Positions 1 through 9,053 of a stretch of DNA of 64,000 bases are shown in pieces. The stretch's first letter is position 1. The number at the start of each line of letters is the position of its first letter. Location: positions 1-64,000 of the forward strand of contig MKRJ01000023.1 in NCBI GenBank assembly GCA_001896885.1, written 5' to 3'. This DNA comes from Rhizobiales bacterium 65-79 (GTDB lineage: Bacteria; Pseudomonadota; Alphaproteobacteria; Rhizobiales; Rhizobiaceae). The translations under genes and the position numbers were made by a program. The notes beneath the pieces were generated by a model, which was not told the DNA's origin, did no database searches, and was given only the letters and a program-made list of their open reading frames with translations.

Positions 1-774
1 CACGCCCACCGTCTCCGCCACCGTGATCTGCACATGGTCGATGCGGTCCCGGTTCCAGATCGGCTCGAACAGGCCGTTCGCGAAACGGAACGTCATGATG
101 TTCTGGACCGTTTCCTTGCCGAGGAAATGGTCGATCCGGTAGATCTGGTCCTCGTCCAGCACCTTCAATATCTGGGCGTTGAGGGCCTTTGCCGAATCCA
201 GGCTGTGCCCGAACGGCTTCTCGACGACGACGCGGCGCCAGAATTTCGGCTTGCCGTCTCCATCTTCCTGCTGGTCGGTGAGCCCGGCCTTGTCGAGCTG
301 CTCGACCACGGTTCCGAAGAAACGGTCCGGCACGGCGAGATAGAAGATGACATTGCCGGCGGTGCCGCCGTTCTTCGTGGCCTCATCCAGCGCCTTGCCT
401 ATGTCGCCGTAGAGGTCCGGCTTGGTCATGTCGCCCTTGATGTAGCGCATGCGGCCGGCGAGCTTCTTCCAGGCCTTCTCGTCGATCTTCTTCACGTCGA
501 ATTCGGCGGCCTCGTTGTCGACGAAGCTTTCCAGCATTTCGTGAAGGTGGTTCGACCAGCTATCCGTCGTGCCGTCGGCAAGATCGGCACCGATCAGGAT
601 GAAATTCTCCGGCAGTTCGCCACTATGCATCAAATTGTAGAGCGCCGGCACGACGAGCCGCTTGGTGAGGTCACCGCCGGCGCCGAAGATGACCATTGCG
701 CAAGGATCGGCATCCACCTTTTTCGGATTCGGCCGGTTGGCCCGCGCCGGCGTCTTTCTTGACCTGTCAGCCAC
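1..774 (-). CDS. zwf: glucose-6-phosphate 1-dehydrogenase, C-terminus cut by window edge
   Basis: Oxidises glucose-6-phosphate to 6-phosphogluconolactone with NAD(P)+, the first step of the oxidative pentose phosphate and Entner-Doudoroff routes. The N-terminal half is present: a Rossmann loop VIFGAGGDLTKR near residue 30, the conserved VEKPFGHSL segment, and the substrate-binding RIDHFLGKE near residue 220. The reading frame runs off the left edge. The start is taken as GTG at 774, because the frame before the Rossmann loop opens there and lies 10 nt after the gnd stop. An internal ATG just before VIFGAGG would give a slightly shorter protein. The tight spacing implies co-transcription with gnd. 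Confidence 0.93.
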   Translation of the reverse strand, partial: MADRSRKTPARANRPNPKKVDADPCAMVIFGAGGDLTKRLVVPALYNLMHSGELPENFILIGADLADGTTDSWSNHLHEMLESFVDNEAAEFDVKKIDEKAWKKLAGRMRYIKGDMTKPDLYGDIGKALDEATKNGGTAGNVIFYLAVPDRFFGTVVEQLDKAGLTDQQEDGDGKPKFWRRVVVEKPFGHSLDSAKALNAQILKVLDEDQIYRIDHFLGKETVQNIMTFRFANGLFEPIWNRDRIDHVQITVAETVGV

Positions 775-784
775 TTTCCCGTCC

Positions 785-1825
785 TCAGTTCCTAGTATGC
801 TTGACGCTCGAGGGGTGGGCGTCGATCTTCTTCTCCGGATCGATCGCCTCGGCGCCTTCGACGTGCCCGCCGAAGCCGAAGCGCATGGCGGAAAGGATCT
901 TCTCCGCGAAATTGTGGTCCTGGCGCGAGCGGAAGCGGGCGAAGAGCGCGGTCGACAGCACATCGGCCGGAACGGCCTCCTCGATCGCGGCCTCCACGGT
1001 CCAGCGGCCCTCGCCCGAATCCTGGACATAGCCGGAGAATTCGGCGAGTTCCGGGTCCTTTGCGAGCGCGATGGCGGAGAGATCGAGCAGCCAGGAGGAA
1101 ATGACGCTGCCGCGCCGCCAGACCTCGGCGATGTCGGTGATGTTGAGCTCGAAGCGCTCGTCTTCCGGCAGGTCGGTCGAATCCTTGTTCCGCAGGATGT
1201 CGAAGCCTTCGGCATAAGCCTGCATCATGCCGTATTCGATGCCGTTGTGGATCATCTTGACAAAATGCCCGGCACCGGCGGGTCCGGCATGGATATAGCC
1301 GTTCTCTGCGCGCGGATCTAATTTCTCGCGGCCCGGCGTGCGCGGTATGCTGCCCGGGCCGGGCGCCAGGGTCGCGAAGATAGGGTCGAGATGGTCGACG
1401 GATTCCTTGTCGCCGCCGATCATCATGCAATAGCCGCGGTCGATGCCCCAGACGCCGCCGGACGTGCCGCAATCGACGTAGCGTATGTTCTTTGCGGCCA
1501 GCGCCTTGGCGCGGCGGATGTCGTCCTTGTAGAAGCTGTTACCGCCGTCGATGACGATGTCGTCCTTGTCGAGCAGCGTGCCGAGCTTCTCCACCGTCTT
1601 CTCGGTGATGGCGCCGGCCGGCAGCATGACCCAGACGGCGCGCTTCTCGCCCGAAAGCGCCTCGACCAGCTTATCCAGCGAGGCGGCGTCCATCGCGCCG
1701 TCCTTGGCGAGCGCCTTGCGCGCATCGGCATTGATGTCGAAGACCACGCATTTGTGTCCTGCCTTCATCAATCGCCGCACCATATTGCCGCCCATGCGGC
1801 CGAGGCCCACGAAACCGATCTGCAT
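785..1825 (-). CDS. gnd: 6-phosphogluconate dehydrogenase, decarboxylating (short type)
   Basis: Converts 6-phosphogluconate to ribulose-5-phosphate and CO2 with reduction of NAD(P)+. The 346-residue protein starts with a dinucleotide-binding loop ([12 protein letters not shown]). The family motif CGTSGGVWG follows near residue 120, and a catalytic-type [10 protein letters not shown] with Lys and His lies near residue 200. The length fits the short YqeC/GndA type rather than the 470-residue E. coli form. The start at 1825 is preceded by AAGGGA at a good distance; the frame itself runs further upstream without a plausible start. It is first in a gnd-zwf pair. Confidence 0.92.
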   Translation of the reverse strand: MQIGFVGLGRMGGNMVRRLMKAGHKCVVFDINADARKALAKDGAMDAASLDKLVEALSGEKRAVWVMLPAGAITEKTVEKLGTLLDKDDIVIDGGNSFYKDDIRRAKALAAKNIRYVDCGTSGGVWGIDRGYCMMIGGDKESVDHLDPIFATLAPGPGSIPRTPGREKLDPRAENGYIHAGPAGAGHFVKMIHNGIEYGMMQAYAEGFDILRNKDSTDLPEDERFELNITDIAEVWRRGSVISSWLLDLSAIALAKDPELAEFSGYVQDSGEGRWTVEAAIEEAVPADVLSTALFARFRSRQDHNFAEKILSAMRFGFGGHVEGAEAIDPEKKIDAHPSSVKHTRN

Positions 1826-2136
1826 CAATCTGTCCCTTTCAGGAGTCCGGCTGAAGAAGATCAGCCGCTTGAAAATTCCGCTGCAACCGAAGCTAGGCTG
1901 CGCCGGGCATATTTCCACTCAATCAAATGGAAGTCCGCGCCCGTTGTCAAAACTCGGCCGCGAAAATGGCGATGGGATGGCGGCATATAGGCGCCGGTCC
2001 ATGCCGTGCGGGACTACGTTAAGGAAGTAACGTGATCGACGCGGAGTGACTGATCCTCTCACCTCTCCCAGTCCTTGCGGTTGTCCGCGCGAGCGGAAAA
2101 TGCGGGAGATCTTCAGCCTGTTCCAGGACCTGCGCG
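1826..2136. other. 311-nt gap without a gene
   Basis: The stretch holds the gnd ribosome-binding site at its left edge and the region beyond the stop of the next minus-strand gene at its right. I see no convincing ORF, RNA gene or strong hairpin. The gnd promoter should lie here. Confidence 0.5.
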
Positions 2137-2790
2137 TTAGAATTTGTCGATGAACTTGTCCAGCAGACGCCTCACCCGCACGCCTTCCTTCGTCCCCTTG
2201 GTGCTGAACAGAAAGGTCGTGGCGACGGTCCGCTCGACGCAGGACAGGAAATTCAGACAGTCCTCTCCGGCGGGATCGCCGATTGTCTTGCCGAGCTGCA
2301 ACTGGCCTCGTGTCGGGTGCCTGCAGATCTGCGTGGCGCCGCCGCCGCCCGTAAAGTGACCCTGAGGTCCGAACTCGCGGGGCACCTGGGTAATCTTGGG
2401 GCTGCGGAGGAAGCGCTTGGTGGTGACGGTCACCATCCCGTTATATGCGTGCACGCCGGTCACCTCGTTCAAGCCGGTCTTGTAGAGGTAGTAGACACAG
2501 CCGGAGAAATTGCCGGTATAGACGTACCCGGGAATGCTGACGGGCCCGATTGCCGACTGCGAGTCCAGCGTATGCACGTTGACGCAATTGTAGTCCGTCG
2601 TGGTGCCGGTCTGGGAGGTGAACAGTATCGTGTTCGCTCCGGAGTCGACAGTGAGCTTCGCCCGGCTGAACGAGTCGGTCACCGCGGTGACACGCTGGTT
2701 CGTCGAAATCGTGGCTTCCGACAGCTTGGGAAAACGCACGAACCCGCCGGTAGTCAGGACGGTCTCGATCTCATTGGTCAACAGCGCCAT
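2137..2790 (-). CDS. putative BLF1/CNF1-like (CheD-fold) glutamine deamidase, monocistronic
   Basis: A 217-residue soluble protein of no common housekeeping family. Near its middle lies YTGNFSGCVYY followed by TGVHAYNG, giving Thr92, Cys98 and His114. Spacing T-6-C-16-H compares with Thr88/Cys94/His106 in Burkholderia lethal factor 1 (T-6-C-12-H), the LSGC...H motif of CNF1, and the Thr-Cys-His triad of CheD. BLF1 is about 211 residues and, as I recall it, also opens with a short helix and a TG turn and has a DSG element (here VDSGAN, residues 48-53) before the catalytic loop. No signal peptide or membrane segment is visible. The start at 2790 has a strong AAGGAGAGG site 5-6 nt upstream, arguing for an expressed gene. 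Substrate unknown; the assignment is inferred from the motif, not a search. Confidence 0.5.
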   Translation of the reverse strand: MALLTNEIETVLTTGGFVRFPKLSEATISTNQRVTAVTDSFSRAKLTVDSGANTILFTSQTGTTTDYNCVNVHTLDSQSAIGPVSIPGYVYTGNFSGCVYYLYKTGLNEVTGVHAYNGMVTVTTKRFLRSPKITQVPREFGPQGHFTGGGGATQICRHPTRGQLQLGKTIGDPAGEDCLNFLSCVERTVATTFLFSTKGTKEGVRVRRLLDKFIDKF

Positions 2791-3039
2791 ATGCCCCTCT
2801 CCTTCTACGATTGATTTGGTAGGCCAAGATCGTCCGCACCCGGCCCCGGGCACGGCGGGAGCGATGAGCCGCCCGGCGCGAATATGCTCTCCTATTCGCC
2901 AATGTACAATTTATCTGAATAGACGACGGTTCGAGGCCATTCGGAATCAAGATGGAACGGAGGCGGCTGGAGGAATGCTTCCGCGGAGGTGTTCGGTCCC
3001 GGCATTTGCTGGGGCGGATTTAGCCTGAAGCGTTCGGGC

Positions 3040-3750
3040 TCAGTCGCCGGAGACCACCACCCTATGGCTTTCGTCCTCCTTCGGGCGCTCCGCCGGCAAC
3101 TGGCTGCCGGTGACGATGTAATGGACGGTCTCGGCGATATTGGTCGCGTGATCGCCGATGCGCTCGATGTTCTTGGCGCAGAAGAGCAGGTGCGTGCAGG
3201 CGGTGATGTTACGCGGGTCTTCCATCATGTAGGTGAGGAGTTCGCGGAACAGCGATGTGTACTTCGCGTCGATCTCCTCGTCGCGATCGCGAACGGAGGG
3301 AATGCGTTCGATCGCGCGGGAGCCGTAGGCGTCGAGGACCTCCTTCAGCTGCGTCAGCGCCAGTTCGGCCAGCGCTTCTATGCCGCGGAAGAGCCGCGCC
3401 GGCTGCCGCGCCTGACCGGCGGCGGAAACGCGCTTGGCGATGTTCTTGCCAAGGTCGCCCACCCTTTCCAGGTCGGCGGAGATGCGGATGGCCCCGATGA
3501 TCTCGCGAAGATCGATCGCCATCGGCTGGCGGCGCGCGATGATCAGGATCGCCTTGTCGTCGATCTCACGCTGCGCCTCGTCGAGCACGGCGTCGTTGCG
3601 AACCACGGCCTCGGCAAGCGTTTCGTCCGAATTGACCAGAGCCGCGACGGCCTCCTCCACCATGCGCTCGGCGTGGCCGCCCATCGCCGCGATCCGCGTC
3701 GCCAGGAACCTCAGTTCCTCGTCGTAAGCCTGGAAAGTGTGGCTGGCCAT
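3040..3750 (-). CDS. phoU: phosphate signalling protein PhoU
   Basis: A 236-residue all-helical protein that links the Pst phosphate transporter to PhoR-PhoB signalling and down-regulates phosphate uptake. Two PhoU repeats are visible, each with the family metal-binding pattern: ISADLERVGDLGKNIAKR near residue 90 and FCAKNIERIGDHATNIAE near residue 195. It lies 71 nt after the phoR-like kinase on the same strand. In rhizobia phoU usually follows pstSCAB and precedes phoB; none of those are here, so the pst genes must be elsewhere or a second phoU exists. Confidence 0.93.
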   Translation of the reverse strand: MASHTFQAYDEELRFLATRIAAMGGHAERMVEEAVAALVNSDETLAEAVVRNDAVLDEAQREIDDKAILIIARRQPMAIDLREIIGAIRISADLERVGDLGKNIAKRVSAAGQARQPARLFRGIEALAELALTQLKEVLDAYGSRAIERIPSVRDRDEEIDAKYTSLFRELLTYMMEDPRNITACTHLLFCAKNIERIGDHATNIAETVHYIVTGSQLPAERPKEDESHRVVVSGD

Positions 3751-3821
3751 GCGTCTCCACTCCGGTGCGCCGGTTCTAACAGCCTAGGCAATGGAGATGA
3801 CAGAAGAAAGAACGCCGCGGC

Positions 3822-4988
3822 TTATGTATCCCGGGGGAAGTGGGCGACGAACGTGGCGCCCTTGCCCGCTTCCGAATGGATCGTGAGGCGCGCGCCATGA
3901 CGGGTAAGGATGTGCTTGACGATGGAGAGCCCGAGCCCCGTCCCCTTCTGGGCGCGGCTCGTCTCGACATCGACACGGTAGAAGCGTTCGGTAATCCTCG
4001 GAATATGCTCCTTCGGGATGCCCGGGCCGAAATCCCTGACCGTCACGTCGATGCCGGCGGCGGTCTCCTCGATCGAAACGATGACGCGCTTGCCGGACTG
4101 GCCGTATTTGCAGGCGTTCTCGAGCAGGTTGACGAAGACCTGGAACAGTTCGTCCCGGTCGCCCGTAACCGTCACGGCGTGATCGGGAAAACTCCGCTCG
4201 ATCGTTACTCCCAGCTCCGCGGCCAGATGGCCGAGCGTATCGATGACGCTGGCGAGGAGACCGACGAGGTCGACCGTGGCGGAAGGCCGATGATGCGATC
4301 TCATTTCCAGCCGGGACAGCGACAGCAGGTCGTCGATCAGCCGCGCCATACGCGCCGTCTGGCTTTCCATGATCGCCAGGAAATGCTCGCGCGCCTTGCC
4401 GTCGTTCCTCGCCGGCCCGCGCAATGTCTCGATGAATCCCGCGATCGACGCCAGCGGCGTGCGCAGTTCGTGGCTGGCGTTGGCGATGAAATCGGCGCGC
4501 ATGCGATCGATGCGGCGCGCCTCGCTATGGTCGCTGAACGTCATGGCGAAAAGCCCCGTCGCCTGGCCGACAGGGCTGACGGCCACGCGATAGAGGCGGT
4601 CGAGCGGAACGCGCTCGGAATAGTCGATTGGCCCGGCCGCGCCGGCCGCGCCCAGGGTCGACGCGATCAGGGCCTGCATTTCCGGCGCGCGGAACTTCAT
4701 CTGGATGGAGGAGCCCGCGGGCGTCGTGCCGAACGCGGCCAGCGCCGCTCGATTGGCATGGACCACCGAGCCGGACCGGTCGAAGACGATGATCGGATCG
4801 GGCACGACCTCTGCAAGATCGACGGCGGAAACGCGACCGAGCAGCAGGACGCGATCGTTGACCGTTCCGCGTTCCTCTTCCGGGCCGGGGACGGCTCGCA
4901 GTCCGAGCAGCGTGGCAGCGGCGCGGCGCAGCCGTGCAAGCCGGCCCTCCCCTCCTCGCCCGTCCTGTCGCTCGTCCGTGTCGTCCAT
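3822..4988 (-). CDS. phoR: PhoR-like sensor histidine kinase without membrane anchor
   Basis: A 388-residue kinase presumed to phosphorylate PhoB under phosphate limitation. A PAS domain (from about residue 55, DLAEVVPDPIIVFDRSG) precedes a HisKA domain with the phospho-acceptor His in ANASHELRTPL, and a HATPase domain with N box NLLENACKYG, G1 DFGPGIP and G2 KGTGLGLSIVK. The N-terminal 50 residues lack the hydrophobic hairpin I expect of PhoR; only a short RAAATLLGLRA remains. The start ATG 4988 is uncertain, and ATG 5039 would add 17 residues. A longer open frame upstream is antisense to ppk2 and is not coding. Followed by phoU. Confidence 0.85.
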   Translation of the reverse strand: MDDTDERQDGRGGEGRLARLRRAAATLLGLRAVPGPEEERGTVNDRVLLLGRVSAVDLAEVVPDPIIVFDRSGSVVHANRAALAAFGTTPAGSSIQMKFRAPEMQALIASTLGAAGAAGPIDYSERVPLDRLYRVAVSPVGQATGLFAMTFSDHSEARRIDRMRADFIANASHELRTPLASIAGFIETLRGPARNDGKAREHFLAIMESQTARMARLIDDLLSLSRLEMRSHHRPSATVDLVGLLASVIDTLGHLAAELGVTIERSFPDHAVTVTGDRDELFQVFVNLLENACKYGQSGKRVIVSIEETAAGIDVTVRDFGPGIPKEHIPRITERFYRVDVETSRAQKGTGLGLSIVKHILTRHGARLTIHSEAGKGATFVAHFPRDT

Positions 4989-5081
4989 AGCCGCCCGGCC
5001 CGTCTTTCCCGGCACGGCGAACTTGCCGCCGGACCGCATCCGCCTTACCCAATAGCATGAACGCGAGGAAGGGCTACCGCC

Positions 5082-5990
5082 ATGGACGATGAAGCGAAGA
5101 ACCTGACCGAGCCGCCGGACACCCGCCCGCTCCGCCTCGTCATCGACGGCAAGGAGCGGGAATTCGACATGGACGACCCGGACCTGCCCGACTGGATCGC
5201 GAAGCGGGCCATGAAATCCGGCGGCTACCCCTACCCCAAGAAGCTGAAGAACAAGGACTACCTGAAGGAGCTGGAGCGCCTGCAGGTCGAACTGGTCAAG
5301 CTGCAATACTGGCTGCAGGCCACCGGCAGCCGTGTCATGGCGCTGTTCGAGGGCCGCGACGCGGCCGGCAAGGGTGGCACCATCTTCGTCACGCGCCAGT
5401 ACATGAACCCGCGCACCGCTCGCAACGTCGCGCTGCCCAAGCCGACGGAGAAGGAGCGCGGGGAATGGTACTTCCAGCGCTATGTCGCGCAGTTCCCCGC
5501 GGCGGGTGAATTCGTCACCTTCGACCGCTCCTGGTACAACAGGGGCGTCGTGGAACCCGTCATGGGGTTCTGCACGCCGGCCGAACACCGGAAGTTCCTC
5601 GAGGAAGTTCCGCATTTCGAACGGATGATCACCAATGAAGGGATCCATTTCTTCAAGTTCTGGCTCGATATCGGCCGCGAGATGCAGCTGAAGCGCTTCC
5701 ACGACCGCCGGCACAGCAAGCTGAAGATCTGGAAATTCTCACCGATCGACGTGGCCGGCATGTCGAGATGGGACGACTATACGGAGAAGCGCGACACCAT
5801 GGTCGCGCGCACCCACAAGGCCTTCGCGCCGTGGACCGTCATCCACGCCAACGACAAAAGGCGCGCCCGGCTGGCGGTGATCCGGCGTATCCTTCTCACG
5901 CTGCCTTATGCGGACCGCGACCTCGACGCGATCGGCGCGGAGGACCAGAGGATCATCGGCGAAGGGCCGAACTTCCTCGACAAGGGCTGA
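5082..5990 (+). CDS. ppk2: polyphosphate kinase 2 (PPK2 family)
   Basis: Transfers phosphate between polyphosphate and nucleotides. The 302-residue single-domain protein carries a Walker A loop GRDAAGKGG (residues 91-99), the Walker B region FDRSWYNRG (147-155) and the lid KRFHDRR (about 204-210), all typical of PPK2. Conserved patches [10 protein letters not shown] and [18 protein letters not shown] flank them. Transcribed divergently from phoR-phoU, so phosphate storage and phosphate sensing share an intergenic region of only 42-93 nt depending on the phoR start. Its 3' end overlaps the convergent glycosyltransferase gene by 38 nt. Confidence 0.94.
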   Translation: MDDEAKNLTEPPDTRPLRLVIDGKEREFDMDDPDLPDWIAKRAMKSGGYPYPKKLKNKDYLKELERLQVELVKLQYWLQATGSRVMALFEGRDAAGKGGTIFVTRQYMNPRTARNVALPKPTEKERGEWYFQRYVAQFPAAGEFVTFDRSWYNRGVVEPVMGFCTPAEHRKFLEEVPHFERMITNEGIHFFKFWLDIGREMQLKRFHDRRHSKLKIWKFSPIDVAGMSRWDDYTEKRDTMVARTHKAFAPWTVIHANDKRRARLAVIRRILLTLPYADRDLDAIGAEDQRIIGEGPNFLDKG

Positions 5991-7974
5991 GCTCGGCCGG
6001 GCTTTGGGCCATGGCCGCCTTCCGGGCGAAAGCCTCGCGCGCCCGGCGCGGGTGATACGTCTTCTCCCAATAATGCGGCTCTCGATAGAGTTTCCACAGC
6101 GCGCGCCACGCGGCGAGCGACATCAGCAGCCAGTAGAACGGGGTGAGCAGGATCGTCTTCCAGAACGAGAGCAGTTCCTTGGCAAGGAGCGTCCGCCGGC
6201 CGAGCAGGAGGAAGGCCAGATAGCCGAGCGCGATATTGGTGGCATCGACAGCGAGAATGGCCGATTGCAGTGGCCCGATCGTCTGATGCCAGACGAAAAC
6301 GAGGAAGACGTAGCCGAGGCTCCCGAGAAACACCAGATGCGCGACCGAGGAGACGACCATGCCCGCACAAAGGATCTGCGCCATCACGAACGAAGCGGGA
6401 CCGAGATCGCGCCAAAGGTCCGCCGGGCGGCGCATGTGGACGAGCCAGGTCTGCATCCAGCCCTTGAACCAGCGCGTCCGCTGCGGCAGCCAGTTCTTCA
6501 GCTTCTCCGGCGCATCCTCATAGGTCGGGCGCGTGATCATGCCGGTCCGGAAGCCGTGGCGCGCCAGGCGCAGCCCGAGGTCGGCGTCCTCCGTCACGTT
6601 GAAAGGATCCCAGGCGCCGACCGCATCGAGCACCTCCCGGCGGAAATGGGTCGAGGTGCCGCCGAGCGGGACGAAGAGGCCGTGGCGGGCCAGCCAGGGC
6701 AGCAGGCCGCGGAAGAGCGCCGCATATTCGAAGGCGAACATCCTGGCCAAGGGTCCGCGGCGGAAATTCGTGACGACGAGCGGCGCCTGCAAGCAGGCGA
6801 GCCTCGCATCGTCCCTGCCGAAGCGCTGCCAGGCCTCGATAAGCTGGAGCGGGTGCGGCCGGTCTTCCGCGTCATAGAGCACCACGAATTCGCCCGAGAT
6901 CATGGGCAGAGCATAGGACAGCGCCTTCGGCTTGGTACGGGGAACCGCCGGCGGAACCTCCACGATCTCGACGAAGGATTGCAGTTCGTGCGCGCGCAGC
7001 GCCGCCAGCGTAGCTTCATCGTCGGCCTCGCATATCAGCTTGATCTCTAGCTTGCCGCGCGGCCAGACGATCCGCCCGAGGGCGACCAGCAGGTCAGGCA
7101 CGATCTCCGCCTCGCGGTAGAGCGCCACCAGGACCGAATAGACCGGGAGTTCCGCAGGATCGTATTTCTCCAGCGGCGCCATCGTCGGCGCGCCCGCGCG
7201 AACGGCCGTAACGCATCGGAGAGCCACGCATGCGAGGAAAAACAGCGAGAAGGCGAGATGAAGGAAAAGCCCCGCCACCCATGGGGCCGAGAATAGGGCG
7301 GCGGGTAACCCGATCAGGATGGCACCGAGCGAGACGCTCTGCCACCCATTTGTGACGATCTTTGCGGATTGGGCCGGGATCGTTGCGAAAAGCCTGTCGA
7401 GGGCGCTCCGCAGCAGGGTCGGGGAAGCCGAGCGGACGAGAGCGGTCCTCAATATGGCGGGGGTGACGATCTTGATCCTGCGGCGCATGGCCGCGCTTGC
7501 CGTGACGAATTGGCGAAGCGACGCGATATCGTCTTCCGCCGGAGCGAAGAGGAAGACGACGAGGCCACCCGGGTGCTCGTACTTCACCGGGAGCATTCGG
7601 CGAGGTCGGCCAAGCAGGGCCGCGCTTTCGTCGCCATGGAGCAGCAGCCTTCGCGGCTCGATGCGCGCCAGGAACTCCACCCCGAGTTCGTCGGCGAGCG
7701 CCCTGTACAGCCGCCCCTCGTTCGTCGCACCGGAGACAATCGCCTCGATCGGCAGAGCGACGCCGTTGACCCTGGCCTGCTCCGCGACCTGCCTCGCCCT
7801 GTCGTCCGGGACGCCCGCGCGTTTCAGGACATTCCGCCAGAACGCCCGATTTCCGATCGCGGCGGAAGCCGCGCTCCCATCATTGTCGGCGGCCGGCGTT
7901 CGCAGTCCGCCCGTTTCCGATACTGCTCCGACCACGCCCCTCAAGCGGGGCGCCGCGTCATGCCGCCAGCGCAT
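5953..7974 (-). CDS. membrane glycosyltransferase family 2 with GspE-N-like N-terminal domain
   Basis: A processive-type GT2 enzyme of about 673 residues. The N-terminal 150 residues ([20 protein letters not shown]...[14 protein letters not shown]) resemble the MshEN/GspE N-terminal module. One or two membrane segments follow near residues 215-255, then the catalytic domain with [10 protein letters not shown], the acid TEDADLG and the Q-x-x-RW motif in [10 protein letters not shown], then at least three C-terminal membrane segments. The product sugar polymer or lipid cannot be told. The start is uncertain: ATG 7974 is chosen, GTG 8073 is the longest option, and neither has a clear ribosome-binding site. 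Tail-to-tail overlap of 38 nt with ppk2. Confidence 0.85.
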   Translation of the reverse strand: MRWRHDAAPRLRGVVGAVSETGGLRTPAADNDGSAASAAIGNRAFWRNVLKRAGVPDDRARQVAEQARVNGVALPIEAIVSGATNEGRLYRALADELGVEFLARIEPRRLLLHGDESAALLGRPRRMLPVKYEHPGGLVVFLFAPAEDDIASLRQFVTASAAMRRRIKIVTPAILRTALVRSASPTLLRSALDRLFATIPAQSAKIVTNGWQSVSLGAILIGLPAALFSAPWVAGLFLHLAFSLFFLACVALRCVTAVRAGAPTMAPLEKYDPAELPVYSVLVALYREAEIVPDLLVALGRIVWPRGKLEIKLICEADDEATLAALRAHELQSFVEIVEVPPAVPRTKPKALSYALPMISGEFVVLYDAEDRPHPLQLIEAWQRFGRDDARLACLQAPLVVTNFRRGPLARMFAFEYAALFRGLLPWLARHGLFVPLGGTSTHFRREVLDAVGAWDPFNVTEDADLGLRLARHGFRTGMITRPTYEDAPEKLKNWLPQRTRWFKGWMQTWLVHMRRPADLWRDLGPASFVMAQILCAGMVVSSVAHLVFLGSLGYVFLVFVWHQTIGPLQSAILAVDATNIALGYLAFLLLGRRTLLAKELLSFWKTILLTPFYWLLMSLAAWRALWKLYREPHYWEKTYHPRRAREAFARKAAMAQSPAELSPCRGSSALRR

Positions 7975-8168
7975 GGCGACCGAACGTTTTCTGTTGGCCC
8001 CGCCGGACGAGAAGCGGACGCTCCGGACCGGGTAGGCGGCGTACGGACGAGAGAAGGTCGTCGCGCAACGCACGAGGCGTCCGATGGACCCTGCATCTTT
8101 CGATGAAATCGAAAGTATTCGCCTCTATAGACATCACCCACCCCCCGAAAAAAGTAAGCGGGTAACGC

Positions 8169-9053
8169 ATGCGCATCAATAGAAATAATCGGATCAAATA
8201 TGATCCCCTTCGGCGGCTGACGGCGGCGCTCCTGGCCGTGCTCATCGCCGGCGCCTGCCCAGCGGCGCCGGCGCTCGGCGCGGACCCGGCAATCCCGAAT
8301 TTCTGGGACGCGAAGGAAAGGCTGAAAAAGCCTGACCTTTCCGAGCTCCGGCGGCTGCGCTTCCTGACGACAGTCGATTTCCCGCCCTTCAATTTCCTCG
8401 ATTCCGATGGCGAACTCGCCGGTTTCAATGTCGATCTGGCGCGTGCCATCTGTGCGGAGCTCGGCATTCTCGACAGGTGCCAGGTCCAGGCGCTGCCCTT
8501 CACCGATCTGGGTGAGGCCCTCCACAAGGGCGAGGGCGAGGCGATCATCGCCGGAATCGCGGTCACGCCGAAGTCCCGCGAGGAATTTGCCTTCTCCAGG
8601 TCCTATCTCAGATTCCCGGCGCGCTTCATCATGCCGAAACCGACCGCCCTGTCCGAACCGATCTATCGCAAGGTGGCCGGCTTGCGCATCGGCGTGATGG
8701 CCGGCTCTGCCCATGAGCGCATGCTGAGAGCCTATTTTCCCGACGCCAGGCCGGTGACCTTCTCCCGGCTCGACTGGCTTTACGAGGACCTCAAGGAGCG
8801 CAAGATCGACGGCGCATTCGGCGATGGAATGCGTTTCAGCTTCTGGCTTGCCGGGACGGATTCACAAGGCTGCTGCCGTTTCGCGGGCGGGCCCTATCTC
8901 GCACCGGAATATCTCGGCCAGGGAATGGCGATCGCCGTGGAGAAGAAGGATTTCGCGCTCGCCGCCGCCTTCGACTACGCCTTGCGCGAGATCACGGTGA
9001 ACGGAAAGTTCGCCGAGCTTTACCTGCGCTACTTTCCGGTGAGCTTCTATTGA
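8169..9053 (+). CDS. periplasmic amino-acid-type solute-binding protein (family 3), orphan
   Basis: A 294-residue secreted protein with an N-terminal signal sequence (hydrophobic LTAALLAVLIAGACPAAPA, cleavage near residue 38). The mature part has the family 3 layout: LRFLTTVDFPPFNFLDSDGELAGFNVDLARAI-type opening, the GEAIIAGIAVTPKSREEFAFSRSY middle and a closing ALREITVNGKF segment. No permease or ATPase lies nearby, so the partner transporter is elsewhere or the protein is a sensor or enzyme adaptor. Its last 62 nt overlap the convergent sterol desaturase-like gene. Confidence 0.85.
   Translation: MRINRNNRIKYDPLRRLTAALLAVLIAGACPAAPALGADPAIPNFWDAKERLKKPDLSELRRLRFLTTVDFPPFNFLDSDGELAGFNVDLARAICAELGILDRCQVQALPFTDLGEALHKGEGEAIIAGIAVTPKSREEFAFSRSYLRFPARFIMPKPTALSEPIYRKVAGLRIGVMAGSAHERMLRAYFPDARPVTFSRLDWLYEDLKERKIDGAFGDGMRFSFWLAGTDSQGCCRFAGGPYLAPEYLGQGMAIAVEKKDFALAAAFDYALREITVNGKFAELYLRYFPVSFY

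Noticed and set aside
2892-2922. CTATTC-N19-GAATAG inverted repeat upstream of the BLF1-like gene
   Set aside because: Six-base arms with a long AT-rich spacer can arise by chance; it may simply mark the promoter.
4989-5714. N-terminal extension of the PhoR frame over ppk2
   Set aside because: It is antisense to well-conserved PPK2 motifs and the predicted peptide has no kinase-sensor features. The kinase starts at 4988 or 5039.
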